Origin: a bacterium | GTDB lineage: Bacteria > Chloroflexota > Anaerolineae > Caldilineales > Caldilineaceae | Length of the DNA: 64,000 bases | Direction: 5' to 3' | NCBI GenBank assembly: GCA_016124945.1 | Contig: WGMT01000056.1 | Coordinates: forward strand, 1-64,000 | In this document: one piece after another, positions 18,266-26,994 of the stretch | Numbering within the stretch: the first letter of the stretch is position 1 | Layout: every line of letters begins with the position of its first letter | Position numbers and translations under genes: made by a program | Notes under the pieces: model-generated | The model's database searches: none | What the model was told of the DNA's origin: nothing | What the model saw: only the letters and a program-made list of their open reading frames with translations

Positions 18266-19233
18266 CAAATGACAAGTAATCTCGTCCGCTACCGGAGCAC
18301 GCAGCTAGCTGCTGCCGATGCGGCGTTTGCCAGAACAGTTGATAAAGACGATTTTAGGACAATCAACCTTGTGTTCATAAGCCAGCAGTATAGGCCGGAC
18401 AGCAGTCGATGTCAAATCGTTTCAACAGCGAACAGGGACTCCCATTGCCTGGAATGCAAAGACCCTTCGCCACCACAACGAAGGGTCTTCACATACCATC
18501 ATCTGTTTTCCAAACCATTCCAACCACACATCAAAAGGAGGAGAACCAAAGGAAGTTGAAGACGATTATGCGAACTACCTGACCAATCAAAACAGCTAAC
18601 CCACATCAAACCACCAAAAAGGAGACTACAAAGAAAGGGTTCAAACTGAATCTATTAACAAACGCGGCACAGGATAAAAAATAAATGGAATAAAACAAGG
18701 AATAAAGTGTAAAAAACAGCCTACTGCGTTAAAGATAATCCACGGCTGATGTGGCCTAATACCCGGACGACCACTGGGATGATAACGGTTGGCTGATGCT
18801 GCCTGCTCAACGACCGTCTTGACGCATCGTTTAGCGATTGATTCGTCTGCTTTGGTGACCAAATTGCCGCTGTGCGTACAACCGAGTGACTAAGTGCGAA
18901 ATCAACCATCTCTTGGTTACAGGATACCTGAACCTTTGCTGCTTGCCTATAGGAAAAAGGTAATGCGCTTTTGTGGGGATGCACTAAGATTTTGTGGTAT
19001 TCAAGCAGAATAATTTGGTAGCTGATGTGGACTGATGGTAGTATCGTTACGGATTTCACAAATGCATTGTTGTATCCTGCTGATGTGGAACCGGCGTATC
19101 GGCGCTGCGCAGGGGCAAACCCGCACCTGTGGATAAGCAGGTGGGTTGACCATAGGCAGCCGGAGACGCGCCAACCAAAACAAGACGAATTTTATGATAT
19201 TCGTATTACGATATTCGGATATGGAGGGAGAAC
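18266..19233. other. Largest gap without a recognised gene
   Basis: About 970 bases, visibly richer in A/T than the flanks. Seen: a perfect 11-bp hairpin AAGACCCTTCG / CGAAGGGTCTT at 18459-18489; two Shine-Dalgarno-like strings, AAAAGGAGGAG near 18533 and AAAAAGGAG near 18616, with no good reading frame after them; three copies of GCTGATGTGG (about 18744, 19021 and 19079); a hairpin AACCC.ACCTG / CAGGT.GGGTT near 19118-19149 carrying TGTGGATAA in its loop. No tRNA, tmRNA, RNase P or SRP RNA signature was recognised. Short frames here show no domain. Confidence 0.5.
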
Positions 19234-19725
19234 ATGTCATTTCACAGCTTGCGCGAACAAGGAATCAGTACGACTGTTGACCAGCTCGATCAAAGAATCA
19301 CCAGTTGGATGGCGCGTTACGGCATCGTTATCATGCGGATTGGGTTGGGGGTGGTTTTTTTCTGGTTTGGCATTCTGAAGCTTTTCCCGGGGATGAGCCC
19401 AGCCGAAGATTTGGTGCGCAATACCATCTACTTTGTTGATCCTGATCTCTTTATGCCTGTCCTCGCGATTTGGGAGGCGTTGATTGGGGTGGGGCTGATT
19501 ACCGGCAAGTACATGCGGGCAACGCTTTTGTTACTCTTCATGCAGATGCCCGGCACGGCGTTGCCCTTGGTGTTATTGCCCGAAGTGGTGTGGACGGCTT
19601 TCCCCTACGGCCTCACACTGGAAGGACAGTACATTGTCAAGAACCTCGTCCTGATTGGCGCAGGGCTCGTCATCGGCGGCACTGTGCGCGGTGGGCGGCT
19701 CGTCGCAGAACCCACGGAGCGATAA
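19234..19725 (+). CDS. DoxX-like membrane protein
   Basis: 163 residues with four predicted membrane helices (about 31-50, 75-92, 97-115 and 133-150) and a short cytoplasmic N-terminus. The pattern MRIGLGVVFFWFGILKLFPG followed by an AIWEALIGVGLI helix resembles DoxX/YkgB-type small membrane proteins, whose roles range from quinol oxidation to stress responses. GGAGGGAG precedes the ATG. GATATTCG occurs twice, 14 bases apart, just upstream (about 19196-19216) and could bind a regulator. A hairpin made of ATTAAGCG words follows the stop codon. Confidence 0.8.
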   Translation: MSFHSLREQGISTTVDQLDQRITSWMARYGIVIMRIGLGVVFFWFGILKLFPGMSPAEDLVRNTIYFVDPDLFMPVLAIWEALIGVGLITGKYMRATLLLLFMQMPGTALPLVLLPEVVWTAFPYGLTLEGQYIVKNLVLIGAGLVIGGTVRGGRLVAEPTER

Positions 19726-19735
19726 AGAAGCAATT

Positions 19736-19767
19736 AAGCGATTAAGCGCTCCAACGCTTAATCGCTT
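19736..19767 (+). repeat. Octamer-arm hairpin after the DoxX gene
   Basis: The perfect 13-bp stem AAGCGATTAAGCG / CGCTTAATCGCTT has a 6-nt loop; the arms are built from the octamer ATTAAGCG. There is no long T-run. Confidence 0.75.
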
Positions 19768-19797
19768 ATGTAGTACCCCAGTAGAACACCACTTTCT

Positions 19798-19826
19798 TTG
19801 ACCGCTTGCCTGCCCCATGCTACAAT
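19798..19826 (+). promoter_or_regulatory. Promoter of the exopolysaccharide gene pair
   Basis: TTGACC (19798-19803) and TACAAT (19821-19826) are separated by 17 bp, about 50 bases before the glycosyltransferase start. Confidence 0.72.
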
Positions 19827-19875
19827 CGTCCTATTCGTGTGGGTGTATAAGCTGTTTTTCCTTGAGCGATAACAT

Positions 19876-20901
19876 ATGGATCGAGCAAAGGCGCTTTCTT
19901 GGGCTGCATGGACGGCACAAGGTTCTCAACTTCAACCAGCAGATGAACGCTCTGGGGTGACTACAGCGGATTTTCCTCTTGATCTGGCGATTGTGATCCT
20001 CAATTACAACACACACGATTTGCTACGAAACTGTCTGGATTCGGTCTTTGCAGCGCAGGGAAACTTTTTGTACGCTGTCTGTGTGGTAGACAATGCCAGT
20101 AGCGATGACAGTGTTGACATGGTGCGTCGTCACTTTCCGCTTGCGGGGGTAATTGCTCAGGATCAGAATCGGGGCTTCAGTGCCGGTAACAATGTGGCCA
20201 TGCGCACCGCCGGTTTTGCTCAACAGACAAAAAATGCAACCACTGTCTTGCCTCGGTATGTGCTTCTACTCAACCCGGATACGCTTGTGCCGCCAACTGC
20301 GCTGGCCCAGATGATCGCTTTCATGGACGCCAACCCGTCCATCGGTGTCGCCGGCCCAAGAGTGCGGCGACTGGATGGGACACTGGATCGGGCATGTAGA
20401 CGCAGCTTTCCCACACCGCGCGTCAGCTTCTTCCGTATGACTGGCTTAAGCCGTTTATTTCCGCACAGCCGTACCTTCAACGCCTACAATCTCGAATACC
20501 TGCCCGAAGACGCCGTCCACGCCGTCGATTCGGTGGTGGGGGCGTATATGCAGGTGCGACGCGAAGCCGTTGAAGCGGTGGGGCTGCTGGATGAAAATTA
20601 TTTTATGTACGGCGAAGATCTCGATTGGGCGAAGCGCATCAAAGATGCCGGCTGGGAGATCTGGTACAACGGGCAGGTTGAGATTACCCATGTGAAAGAA
20701 GCAGCAAGCCGGCGCAGCCGTAAGGCGCGCCTCGCCTTTTACGAGGCCATGTGGATCTTCTACCGCAAACACTATCAGGCCGAAACACCTTGGTGGTTGG
20801 ACAAGTTGATTCTGCTCGGGATTGGCATCAAAGGTGGCGCAGACATTGCTTTGCGTATGTGGCAACTGCGTGGTGACAACCGATTTCATACCCAGCGTTG
20901 A
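19876..20901 (+). CDS. Family 2 glycosyltransferase (rhamnosyltransferase-like)
   Basis: 341 residues of GT-A fold. LAIVILNYNTHDLL (38-50), VVDNASSDDS (70-79) and LLLNPDTLVPP (130-140, the metal-binding D) match the WbbL-type branch that adds rhamnose or similar sugars to lipid-linked glycans. EDLDWAKRIKDAGWEIW with a later THVKEAASR is the usual acceptor-side region. No membrane helix is obvious, so it should work at the inner face of the membrane. It precedes the priming glycosyl-1-phosphate transferase by 31 bases, which fits a small exopolysaccharide or O-chain operon. The ribosome site is weak. Confidence 0.9.
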   Translation: MDRAKALSWAAWTAQGSQLQPADERSGVTTADFPLDLAIVILNYNTHDLLRNCLDSVFAAQGNFLYAVCVVDNASSDDSVDMVRRHFPLAGVIAQDQNRGFSAGNNVAMRTAGFAQQTKNATTVLPRYVLLLNPDTLVPPTALAQMIAFMDANPSIGVAGPRVRRLDGTLDRACRRSFPTPRVSFFRMTGLSRLFPHSRTFNAYNLEYLPEDAVHAVDSVVGAYMQVRREAVEAVGLLDENYFMYGEDLDWAKRIKDAGWEIWYNGQVEITHVKEAASRRSRKARLAFYEAMWIFYRKHYQAETPWWLDKLILLGIGIKGGADIALRMWQLRGDNRFHTQR

Positions 20902-20932
20902 CCCGTACCGCTTGGAGTATTGAGACATTCCT

Positions 20933-22387
20933 ATGCAACAGGGCTTGACCACAAGTCCATACCAAGACTATCCAGTGCGTCGGGCACAACGCCCGGGGTT
21001 GCTTAAGCGTCCGCAGATCCTTTTTCTGCTGGCGCTTTCAGGCGTTGATCTGCTAGGTACGTGGTTTGCCTTTTTCCTTAGCCACTGGCTGTTGCAGCGT
21101 AATCCCGACGTGATCATCGGGCCATTTAGCGAGTTTTTTGTGCTACCGCTGATCCATACGGCTTTTATGCTCTTCCTTTTCTTTACCCAGCGTATGTACC
21201 AGCGAAGGCGGCCTATCGCCCACCTGGATGAGACTTACCGCGTCATCACATTGACGACGCTGGCGATCCTGCTGACTGTGGCGACGGTGTCGCTTCTTTT
21301 TCGCGACTTCAACTACCACCGTATGTTTGTCTTTTACGCGTGGATCTTCAGTATTCTTCTGTTGAGTTTCGGTCGACTGATCCATGCACAGGTGCAGTGG
21401 CAGGCCCAGTCGCGGGGGATCGGCGAGGATCGAGTCCTCGTGATTGGGGCAGGCGAAGTAGGCCGCATGATCATTCAGAAGATTCTTGGGAATCCGCAAC
21501 TAGGCTACCGGATCGTCGGCGTTATCGACAACCGGGCAACACGCACGGCGGTGGGTGTGCCTGTGCTGGGATCGTTGGCCGATATCCCAGGGGTGATTGA
21601 CGCTTACGCCGTCGATGAAGTGATCATCGGCTTGCCCGAAAGCTCACATCAAGAAATCGTGGGCATTATCAGTTTGTGCGAACGCGAAAAAGTGGGCATC
21701 CGCGTCTTTCCAGATGTCTTTCAGATTATGGCTAGCGAGGTGACCATCGGTGATCTAGGTGGGTTGCCGTTGCTCACCATGCGTGATGTAGCGCTGCAAG
21801 GCTGGCGTTTGACACTGAAACGGGGCATGGACATGCTCTTCAGCGGCGCTGGGTTGGTGGTGTTAAGCCCGTTTATGCTGTTGGCGGCTGTGCTGATCAA
21901 ACTCGACAGCCCAGGGCCTGTCTTTTATGTACAGGAGCGTATGGGGCTGGATGCCAAACCCTTCCGCATGTTGAAGTTCCGCTCCATGCGCCAGGACGCC
22001 GAACAGCAAGGCCCCGGTTGGACGACTGCCGACGATCCACGCCGTACCAAACTAGGGTCTTTCATGCGTCGCTTCAACATCGATGAACTGCCCCAGTTGA
22101 TCAACGTCTTCATGGGCGATATGAGCCTTGTCGGTCCGCGACCCGAGCGCCCCGTTTACGTGGAGCAGTTCCGCCAACAGATTCCGCGCTACATGGACCG
22201 TCACCGCGAGAAGGCGGGCATGACTGGATGGGCGCAGGTAAATGGTATGCGTGGTGACACCTCGATTGCCGAACGTACGAAGTATGATCTCTGGTACATT
22301 GAAAACTGGTCGCTGGCCCTTGACATCAAAATCATCATTCGCACGATTGCGCAGACGATTTTGGGGAGCGACCGGAACGCGTACTAA
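20933..22387 (+). CDS. Polyprenyl glycosyl-1-phosphate transferase (exopolysaccharide priming enzyme)
   Basis: 484 residues with the WcaJ/CpsE layout: four N-terminal membrane helices (about 29-150), a Rossmann-like CoA-binding domain (RVLVIGAGEVGRMI, 167-180) and the C-terminal catalytic domain from about 296 (KRGMDMLFSGAGL, SPGPVFYVQERMG, FRMLKFRSM, FNIDELPQLINV, GPRPERP). It moves a hexose-1-phosphate from a nucleotide sugar to undecaprenyl phosphate, starting surface polysaccharide synthesis. It is the second gene after the glycosyltransferase; the next gene is convergent, with only four bases between the stops. Confidence 0.94.
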   Translation: MQQGLTTSPYQDYPVRRAQRPGLLKRPQILFLLALSGVDLLGTWFAFFLSHWLLQRNPDVIIGPFSEFFVLPLIHTAFMLFLFFTQRMYQRRRPIAHLDETYRVITLTTLAILLTVATVSLLFRDFNYHRMFVFYAWIFSILLLSFGRLIHAQVQWQAQSRGIGEDRVLVIGAGEVGRMIIQKILGNPQLGYRIVGVIDNRATRTAVGVPVLGSLADIPGVIDAYAVDEVIIGLPESSHQEIVGIISLCEREKVGIRVFPDVFQIMASEVTIGDLGGLPLLTMRDVALQGWRLTLKRGMDMLFSGAGLVVLSPFMLLAAVLIKLDSPGPVFYVQERMGLDAKPFRMLKFRSMRQDAEQQGPGWTTADDPRRTKLGSFMRRFNIDELPQLINVFMGDMSLVGPRPERPVYVEQFRQQIPRYMDRHREKAGMTGWAQVNGMRGDTSIAERTKYDLWYIENWSLALDIKIIIRTIAQTILGSDRNAY

Positions 22388-22391
22388 CCCC

Positions 22392-23309
22392 CTACACACT
22401 CTCTGCCACCAACGTCCCCTTTGCCATCCTGATGAGGACAAATCCATCGTGCCCCAAAACGGTCCCCGGTTCGGCGGAATCATCTGTCCATGCCAGCACA
22501 CTGGCGAGGCGGATGGGGGCACCGTCAAGATCAGCACCGTCTATATGAACGGTGTGTGGGATGCCCCAGGCTTGTGTCCCTCGAATGAAGTTGAAGGCGC
22601 GGCGAGCCGTCCATGTTGTCTGGATGCTGAAGTCTGCGACGCACGGGGACGGCTGGTAGCTGCCACCAACCTGGGGAATGCGCTCAACCTTCTCTTGTTC
22701 AAGCCTGTTACAGACGTCGAGCAGGAGTTGCGCTCCTGCATCGGCGCAGCGACGTTCAATTTCGGCCCATGTTAGCCCGTCTTTGACGACAACCGGGGCC
22801 TGCGTAGCGATGTCGCCTGTGTCCACCCCGACGTCCATCCAGTGGACGGTGACGCCTAATGTCTCGACGCCGTCGCGCAGTTGCCAGAAGATCGGTTCGG
22901 GTCCTCGGTAGTTGGGGAGCAGCGAAGGGTGCAGGTTGAGGAAGCCGTGGGTGGGCAGGGCCAGCAGGTGGGCAGGCAAGATGCGGCTGAAGCAAGCGAC
23001 GCAGGCCACGTCCACTTGCCATTGGCGTACAAGATCGAAGAATTCCTGCGCGCCGGGTCGGCGTAAGGCATAGACAGGAATTCCCAGCGCCCAGGCGCGT
23101 TCAACAATGGTAGGATCTCGTTGATCCGCAATCAAGGGGATTTCGAGTGGATCGTCGCCTGCCGGAAGTGGACGACGCTGTGCAATAGGCTGTGTCTGCC
23201 CAGGCCCTGCCGGCACCACGACGGCAACGATTTCGTGTTGGCTTTGGGCAAGCAAGTTGCAGGGCGGCAGTGAGAAGTTTCCCGTCATACCGAAGTAAAG
23301 AATTCGCAT
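22392..23309 (-). CDS. Formyltransferase of the methionyl-tRNA formyltransferase type
   Basis: 305 residues. The catalytic trio of the family is present: Asn125 and His127 in FLNLHPSLLPNYRG and Asp163 in GVDTGDI, 38 residues later as in Fmt. The C-terminal OB-like part (AFNFIRGTQAWGIPHTV ... VLGHDGFVLI) also fits. Compared with typical Fmt the SLLP-x-x-RG-A-A-P loop reads SLLPNYRGPEPIFW and the N-terminal loop carries a long insert, so it may be a divergent Fmt or a sugar-nucleotide or other formyltransferase. It faces the yggX gene divergently. No other Fmt candidate lies in the window. Confidence 0.8.
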   Translation of the reverse strand: MRILYFGMTGNFSLPPCNLLAQSQHEIVAVVVPAGPGQTQPIAQRRPLPAGDDPLEIPLIADQRDPTIVERAWALGIPVYALRRPGAQEFFDLVRQWQVDVACVACFSRILPAHLLALPTHGFLNLHPSLLPNYRGPEPIFWQLRDGVETLGVTVHWMDVGVDTGDIATQAPVVVKDGLTWAEIERRCADAGAQLLLDVCNRLEQEKVERIPQVGGSYQPSPCVADFSIQTTWTARRAFNFIRGTQAWGIPHTVHIDGADLDGAPIRLASVLAWTDDSAEPGTVLGHDGFVLIRMAKGTLVAESV

Positions 23310-23314
23310 ACGCT

Positions 23315-23343
23315 TTGACCCCGCGTTGTGAACCCGCTATAAT
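23315..23343 (+). promoter_or_regulatory. Promoter of yggX
   Basis: TTGACC (23315-23320) and a perfect TATAAT (23338-23343), 17 bp apart, lie about 45 bases before the start codon. Confidence 0.82.
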
Positions 23344-23388
23344 CAACCTACGATTGAATCGAAACGTGCATCCTCAAGGAGCAATAAA

Positions 23389-23694
23389 ATGGAGCGTATG
23401 GTCAACTGTGTGAAACTTGGGCGTGAGTTGCCCGGTTTGGAACGTAAGCCCTACCCTGGTGGAATGGGGCAGCGAATCTACGAAAATGTGTCGCAACAGG
23501 CGTGGGATATGTGGATGCAGCACTCGGTGATCCTTATCAATCATTATGGGCTGAGCCTTGGCGATCCGCAAGCGCGGCAATTCTTGCATGATCAGATGGA
23601 GGATTTCTTCTTCGGTGAAGAAGCTGCCATGCCCGAAGGTTGGACGCCGGAAGGCAGTGCACCGGCGACAAAAGGCGCTCCGCAGCGCAAGTAA
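23389..23694 (+). CDS. yggX: YggX-like Fe(2+)-trafficking / oxidative damage protection protein
   Basis: 101 residues. The sequence keeps the YggX core: Cys7 (MERMVNC), LPGLERKPYPGGMGQRIYENVS, WDMWMQHSVILIN, and FLHDQMEDFFF. In enterobacteria this small cytoplasmic protein protects iron-sulfur clusters and handles ferrous iron. The start at 23389 puts the cysteine at position 7 as in E. coli, and AAGGAG stands upstream. A clean promoter precedes it. A 20-residue G/P/A/K tail is extra. The family is best known from Proteobacteria, so its presence here may reflect transfer or simply wider spread. Confidence 0.88.
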   Translation: MERMVNCVKLGRELPGLERKPYPGGMGQRIYENVSQQAWDMWMQHSVILINHYGLSLGDPQARQFLHDQMEDFFFGEEAAMPEGWTPEGSAPATKGAPQRK

Positions 23695-23702
23695 CCCAAT
23701 CT

Positions 23703-24833
23703 ATGTACCTGGACCGTACGTACAAACCACGTCGTCGTCGCAGCTTTGGCTGGCTGTGGTGGTTGCTGATCATCGGTTTCTTTTCTTACTATCTTTACGT
23801 TCGGCAACCCGCTTGGCTAACGCAGCAGCCGCTACAGCCTACCCCAACTCCGACGCGCAGCGCCGTTTCCTGGCTGGCAGAAGCAGAGTTAAATCTGGCG
23901 CGCGGCCAATTCCCACTGGCGATCCAATCGTATCAAGAAGTTGCACGCCTGGAACCTGATAACGCCGATCCCTGGGTAGCGCAAGGCGAGCTCTACCTGA
24001 TGGATCGACGTCTGAACGAGGCAACCGAGCTGGCGCGCCGTGCCGTGGAAGTCGACCCCGAAAATGTCGACGCCTTGACGCTCTATGCGCGTGTCCTCGA
24101 TTGGAACGGTGACTTTGAAACCGCCATCAGTTATGCCTTCGATGCGCTTGATCTCCAGCCCGACAACCCAGACACGTTGGCCGTCCTCGGCGAGATCTAT
24201 AGCAGTGTGGGCAATTGGGCGCGTTCTCAACAGTACTTGGATGAAGCGCTGGCGATTGATCCAGAAAATATCCTTGCCATCCGCAACCAGGCCATCCTCT
24301 ACGAGTTGCAGGGAAACTATACTCAGGCGATTGCCCAATTTGATCGAGGTTTGACTATCGATCCGGATCGTTTTGATCTCCACATTGAGCGGGCACGCCA
24401 ATTCCGCGCCCTCAATAATTGGGATGAGGCGATTGAAAGTTACAGGGCAGCCGTCGAAGTGATGGAGACGCCAGTGACCCTTGATGCGCTGGGTTGGGGG
24501 CTCTACCTGAGCGGTGACACGCTGCAAGCCTTGCGCGAGTTGCGTAAGGCGGTGGAATTGGATCCTGAATATGGGCAGGCCGTAGCGCATGTGGGTATGG
24601 CCTACTACGCCCGTCGCAACTATGAAGAAGCCGCACCCACGTTAGAAAAAGGCATTTCGTTGCTCGACGAAAACGAAGTGCGTATTGAATACCTCTACTC
24701 GGCGGGACTGGCACATATCTACAAAGTGCCGCGCGAGTGTGATAAAGCGATTGTCTGGCTCCAAAAGGCACTCGAAGTCCATGCCCAAAGTCTCCCTGCC
24801 CTTGAAGGAATGCGCATTTGCACCCAAGGATGA
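23703..24833 (+). CDS. Membrane-anchored TPR protein
   Basis: 376 residues. A basic start (RTYKPRRRRS) is followed by one helix rich in Trp and Phe (about 15-33), then a P/T linker and about nine TPR-like helix pairs (WLAEAELNLARGQFPLAIQSYQ and on to ALEVHAQSLPALEGM). It probably holds other proteins at the membrane. The start is eight bases after the yggX stop, and the next gene begins 12 bases after its end, so yggX, this gene and the permease are likely co-transcribed. No enzymatic motif is present. Confidence 0.85.
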   Translation: MYLDRTYKPRRRRSFGWLWWLLIIGFFSYYLYVRQPAWLTQQPLQPTPTPTRSAVSWLAEAELNLARGQFPLAIQSYQEVARLEPDNADPWVAQGELYLMDRRLNEATELARRAVEVDPENVDALTLYARVLDWNGDFETAISYAFDALDLQPDNPDTLAVLGEIYSSVGNWARSQQYLDEALAIDPENILAIRNQAILYELQGNYTQAIAQFDRGLTIDPDRFDLHIERARQFRALNNWDEAIESYRAAVEVMETPVTLDALGWGLYLSGDTLQALRELRKAVELDPEYGQAVAHVGMAYYARRNYEEAAPTLEKGISLLDENEVRIEYLYSAGLAHIYKVPRECDKAIVWLQKALEVHAQSLPALEGMRICTQG

Positions 24834-24845
24834 ATCGCGGCCATC

Positions 24846-26492
24846 ATGGCTTATAACCGTTCTCGTTTGAAATCATCGTTGCCGCGCAAGGTGCGCATCG
24901 GCGCCAACCGCAATGTTGCACCTAAGGCCGACGGCAATGAAACGTCCGAGGCCTCTTTCTTGGCGGATACCACGCCGACCGTCGACCCGTCTGCCATACG
25001 GAACCGCGCAGCCACCCGTACTGTTGCTACCAAACGACGTATTCAGCGCCGAGTGACGCCGTTGGAAGTGTTACAACAACCTCTCCAGGCCGGCGTACGC
25101 AAAGTTTTCGATCTACGGCGGCTGGTCTATGTGATCATCCTCACCACACTGGTGTTGCTGTTACCTCAGCCTGAAGGATTGAGCGTTGAAGGTCATCGGG
25201 CGTTGGCGCTCTTTGTCTTCACCGGTTCGATCTTGGCGCTTGAGCCTGCGCCTTTGCCCATCGCTGCTTTGTTGGTGCCGATTATGCAGATTGCCTTGGG
25301 GATCGATCAGGCCCCTGGTGCGTTTGCACCGTTTGGCACGCCTGTCGTCTTTTTGATCCTGGGCAGCCTCTTTTTGGCAGAGGCACTGCGCAAACATGGG
25401 TTGACGCGCCGGCTTGCGCTTTACGCCATTGTGGGCAGTAGTGGACGTTTCCATCTGCTACTTTTAGGGCTGATGGTGATCACTGGTGGGCTGAGTATGT
25501 TTGTCCTCAACACGGCTACGGCAGCGGTGTTGATCCCTGTGGTGATTACGATTGCCCAGCAGATCCCCAACCCCGATGACGGGCGGAAGGCGCTGATCGT
25601 CTTGCTGCTGGCGATTGCGCATAGTTCTAGTATCGGCGCCATCGCTACTATCATGGGCAGTGGAGAAAACGCCATTGCCAGTGGCCTATTGACCCAGGAC
25701 GGCACCTTCGGTTTCTTAGATTGGATGCAGTATGGCCTGCCTATCGCCCTTCTACTGTTGCCGCTAAGCTGGTTCATCTTACCTAGAATTTTTAAGATGC
25801 CGGCGATTGTGCTGGAAACGGGTCCGGCGCGCCAGGAATTGCAGCGCGTCGGCGCATTGACCGGCCCCGAGCGCAAGATCATCGTCGTCCTTGCCATCTC
25901 GGTAACGCTTTGGATCACCGGTGCCAGCCTAGAGTCTTTCCTGCAACTACCGGCGACGCTGTTGAGTAGTGCCGTCATTGCCATCGGTGCAGTGGCGCTG
26001 CTTTCGGTGGAAGATGTGGTGGATTGGAACGATCTCAAAGGCGTCAACTGGGGCGTCTTTTTTGTGATTGGGGCCGGCCTGACCTTGGGCGACGCACTCA
26101 CCAAGACGGGCGCCAGCGTCTGGTTTGCAGATCTGGTGGCCCCGGCGCTGCAAGGACTCCCGTACGTGGCGATCCTGGCTGCGCTGATCCTGATGACCTT
26201 TGCCCTCACCCAATTCCTGAACAATGTGCCGTTGGGGGCGATCCTGACCCCAGTGTTGATTACGCTGGGCAATGCCACAGGCATCGATCCCGTACGCCTG
26301 GTGATCCCGGCGATCTTCACAGTGGCACTGGCCTTTTCGTTGCCGAGCGGCTCAGCGCGAATGACGTTGATCGCTGTCACCGGGGCGGTGAGTAGCAAAG
26401 ACATGGTCCGCTCGGCTCTCTGGGTGGGTATACCCGGCGCGGTTGTGATCTTCCTGTTTTTCTATCTAGCAAGCAACCTCGGTTTTATTTAA
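24846..26492 (+). CDS. SLC13/DASS-type anion or dicarboxylate permease
   Basis: 548 residues. An unusual 90-residue charged, R/K-rich cytoplasmic N-terminus precedes about 11-12 membrane helices. HRALALFVFTGSILALEPAPLPIAALLVPIM and the paired hairpin-like segments FVLNTATAAVLIPVV and FLNNVPLGAILTPVL (N-T and N-N-V-P substrate and Na+ motifs) match the divalent-anion:Na+ symporter superfamily. It probably takes up carboxylates or sulfate; the exact substrate is not clear. It is probably the last gene of the yggX-TPR-permease unit. Confidence 0.88.
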   Translation: MAYNRSRLKSSLPRKVRIGANRNVAPKADGNETSEASFLADTTPTVDPSAIRNRAATRTVATKRRIQRRVTPLEVLQQPLQAGVRKVFDLRRLVYVIILTTLVLLLPQPEGLSVEGHRALALFVFTGSILALEPAPLPIAALLVPIMQIALGIDQAPGAFAPFGTPVVFLILGSLFLAEALRKHGLTRRLALYAIVGSSGRFHLLLLGLMVITGGLSMFVLNTATAAVLIPVVITIAQQIPNPDDGRKALIVLLLAIAHSSSIGAIATIMGSGENAIASGLLTQDGTFGFLDWMQYGLPIALLLLPLSWFILPRIFKMPAIVLETGPARQELQRVGALTGPERKIIVVLAISVTLWITGASLESFLQLPATLLSSAVIAIGAVALLSVEDVVDWNDLKGVNWGVFFVIGAGLTLGDALTKTGASVWFADLVAPALQGLPYVAILAALILMTFALTQFLNNVPLGAILTPVLITLGNATGIDPVRLVIPAIFTVALAFSLPSGSARMTLIAVTGAVSSKDMVRSALWVGIPGAVVIFLFFYLASNLGFI

Positions 26493-26625
26493 ATTCTGTT
26501 GACATTTGTAGAGCAAGGCAGCACGTCTACGCTACATTTCACTGTTTTAATGGGCTGTTGTGAGTTCAGGATAGATTCTTAGCGCACTATTTCATGTTTC
26601 ATCTTTCAAGCAAAGGAGCTTGTAC

Positions 26626-26973
26626 ATGAGAGTCTGGGTCATCGGCGCGGGGACGGTGGGTACGGCGGCGTTGCGGCAATTGGCAAAGAATCCCGACATC
26701 GAAGTTGTGGTGAGTGATCCATCGCCAACACCCGAAGCTGTACAGCAAAGAGTGATTGACAAAGTAGATATTGTTGAAAACGTCAGCTCTGTGAATGTCA
26801 ACCACCTGGCGCGGCGCATCCGGCCTGACCTGATCCTGCTGTCCCCGGCGGCCAGCGAACGGGGTGTCGGCCGCGTGGAAGGTGGACAGGCACTCACCGA
26901 TGCCCTGAATCAGGAACTCGCCGCCGTGTGCGAATACCCGGTGATGATCTTGTCGCTTTCGAACTCGCGCTAA
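26626..26973 (+). CDS. Small NAD(P)-binding Rossmann protein
   Basis: 115 residues that make only the first half of a Rossmann fold: MRVWVIGAGTVGTAALRQL (GAGTVG dinucleotide loop) and the acidic end of strand 2 (VVVSDPS), then RPDLILLSPAASERGVGR. Full-length homologues of this start are homoserine-dehydrogenase-like or saccharopine-like; no catalytic domain follows. It could be a sensor of NAD(P)H or a truncated enzyme. AAAGGAG stands seven bases before the ATG at 26626. The STAND ATPase gene starts 21 bases after its stop, so the two are likely expressed together. Confidence 0.75.
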   Translation: MRVWVIGAGTVGTAALRQLAKNPDIEVVVSDPSPTPEAVQQRVIDKVDIVENVSSVNVNHLARRIRPDLILLSPAASERGVGRVEGGQALTDALNQELAAVCEYPVMILSLSNSR

Positions 26974-26994
26974 CCTTTACATAAAGCAGGCTCT

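Noticed and set aside
18281..18310. T-box antiterminator before gatC
   Set aside because: GGTAGCGG on the minus strand is only a partial match to GGTGGNACCGCG, and no stem I motifs were seen.
18721..19059. 112-codon minus-strand frame in the gap
   Set aside because: No ribosome site, no family, composition like random translation; listed only as part of the gap.
19129..19137. TGTGGATAA, a perfect DnaA box complement
   Set aside because: A single box without dnaA, a cluster of boxes or an AT-rich unwinding element is not evidence for an origin.
25421..26404. 327-codon minus-strand frame
   Set aside because: Antisense shadow of the SLC13-type permease.
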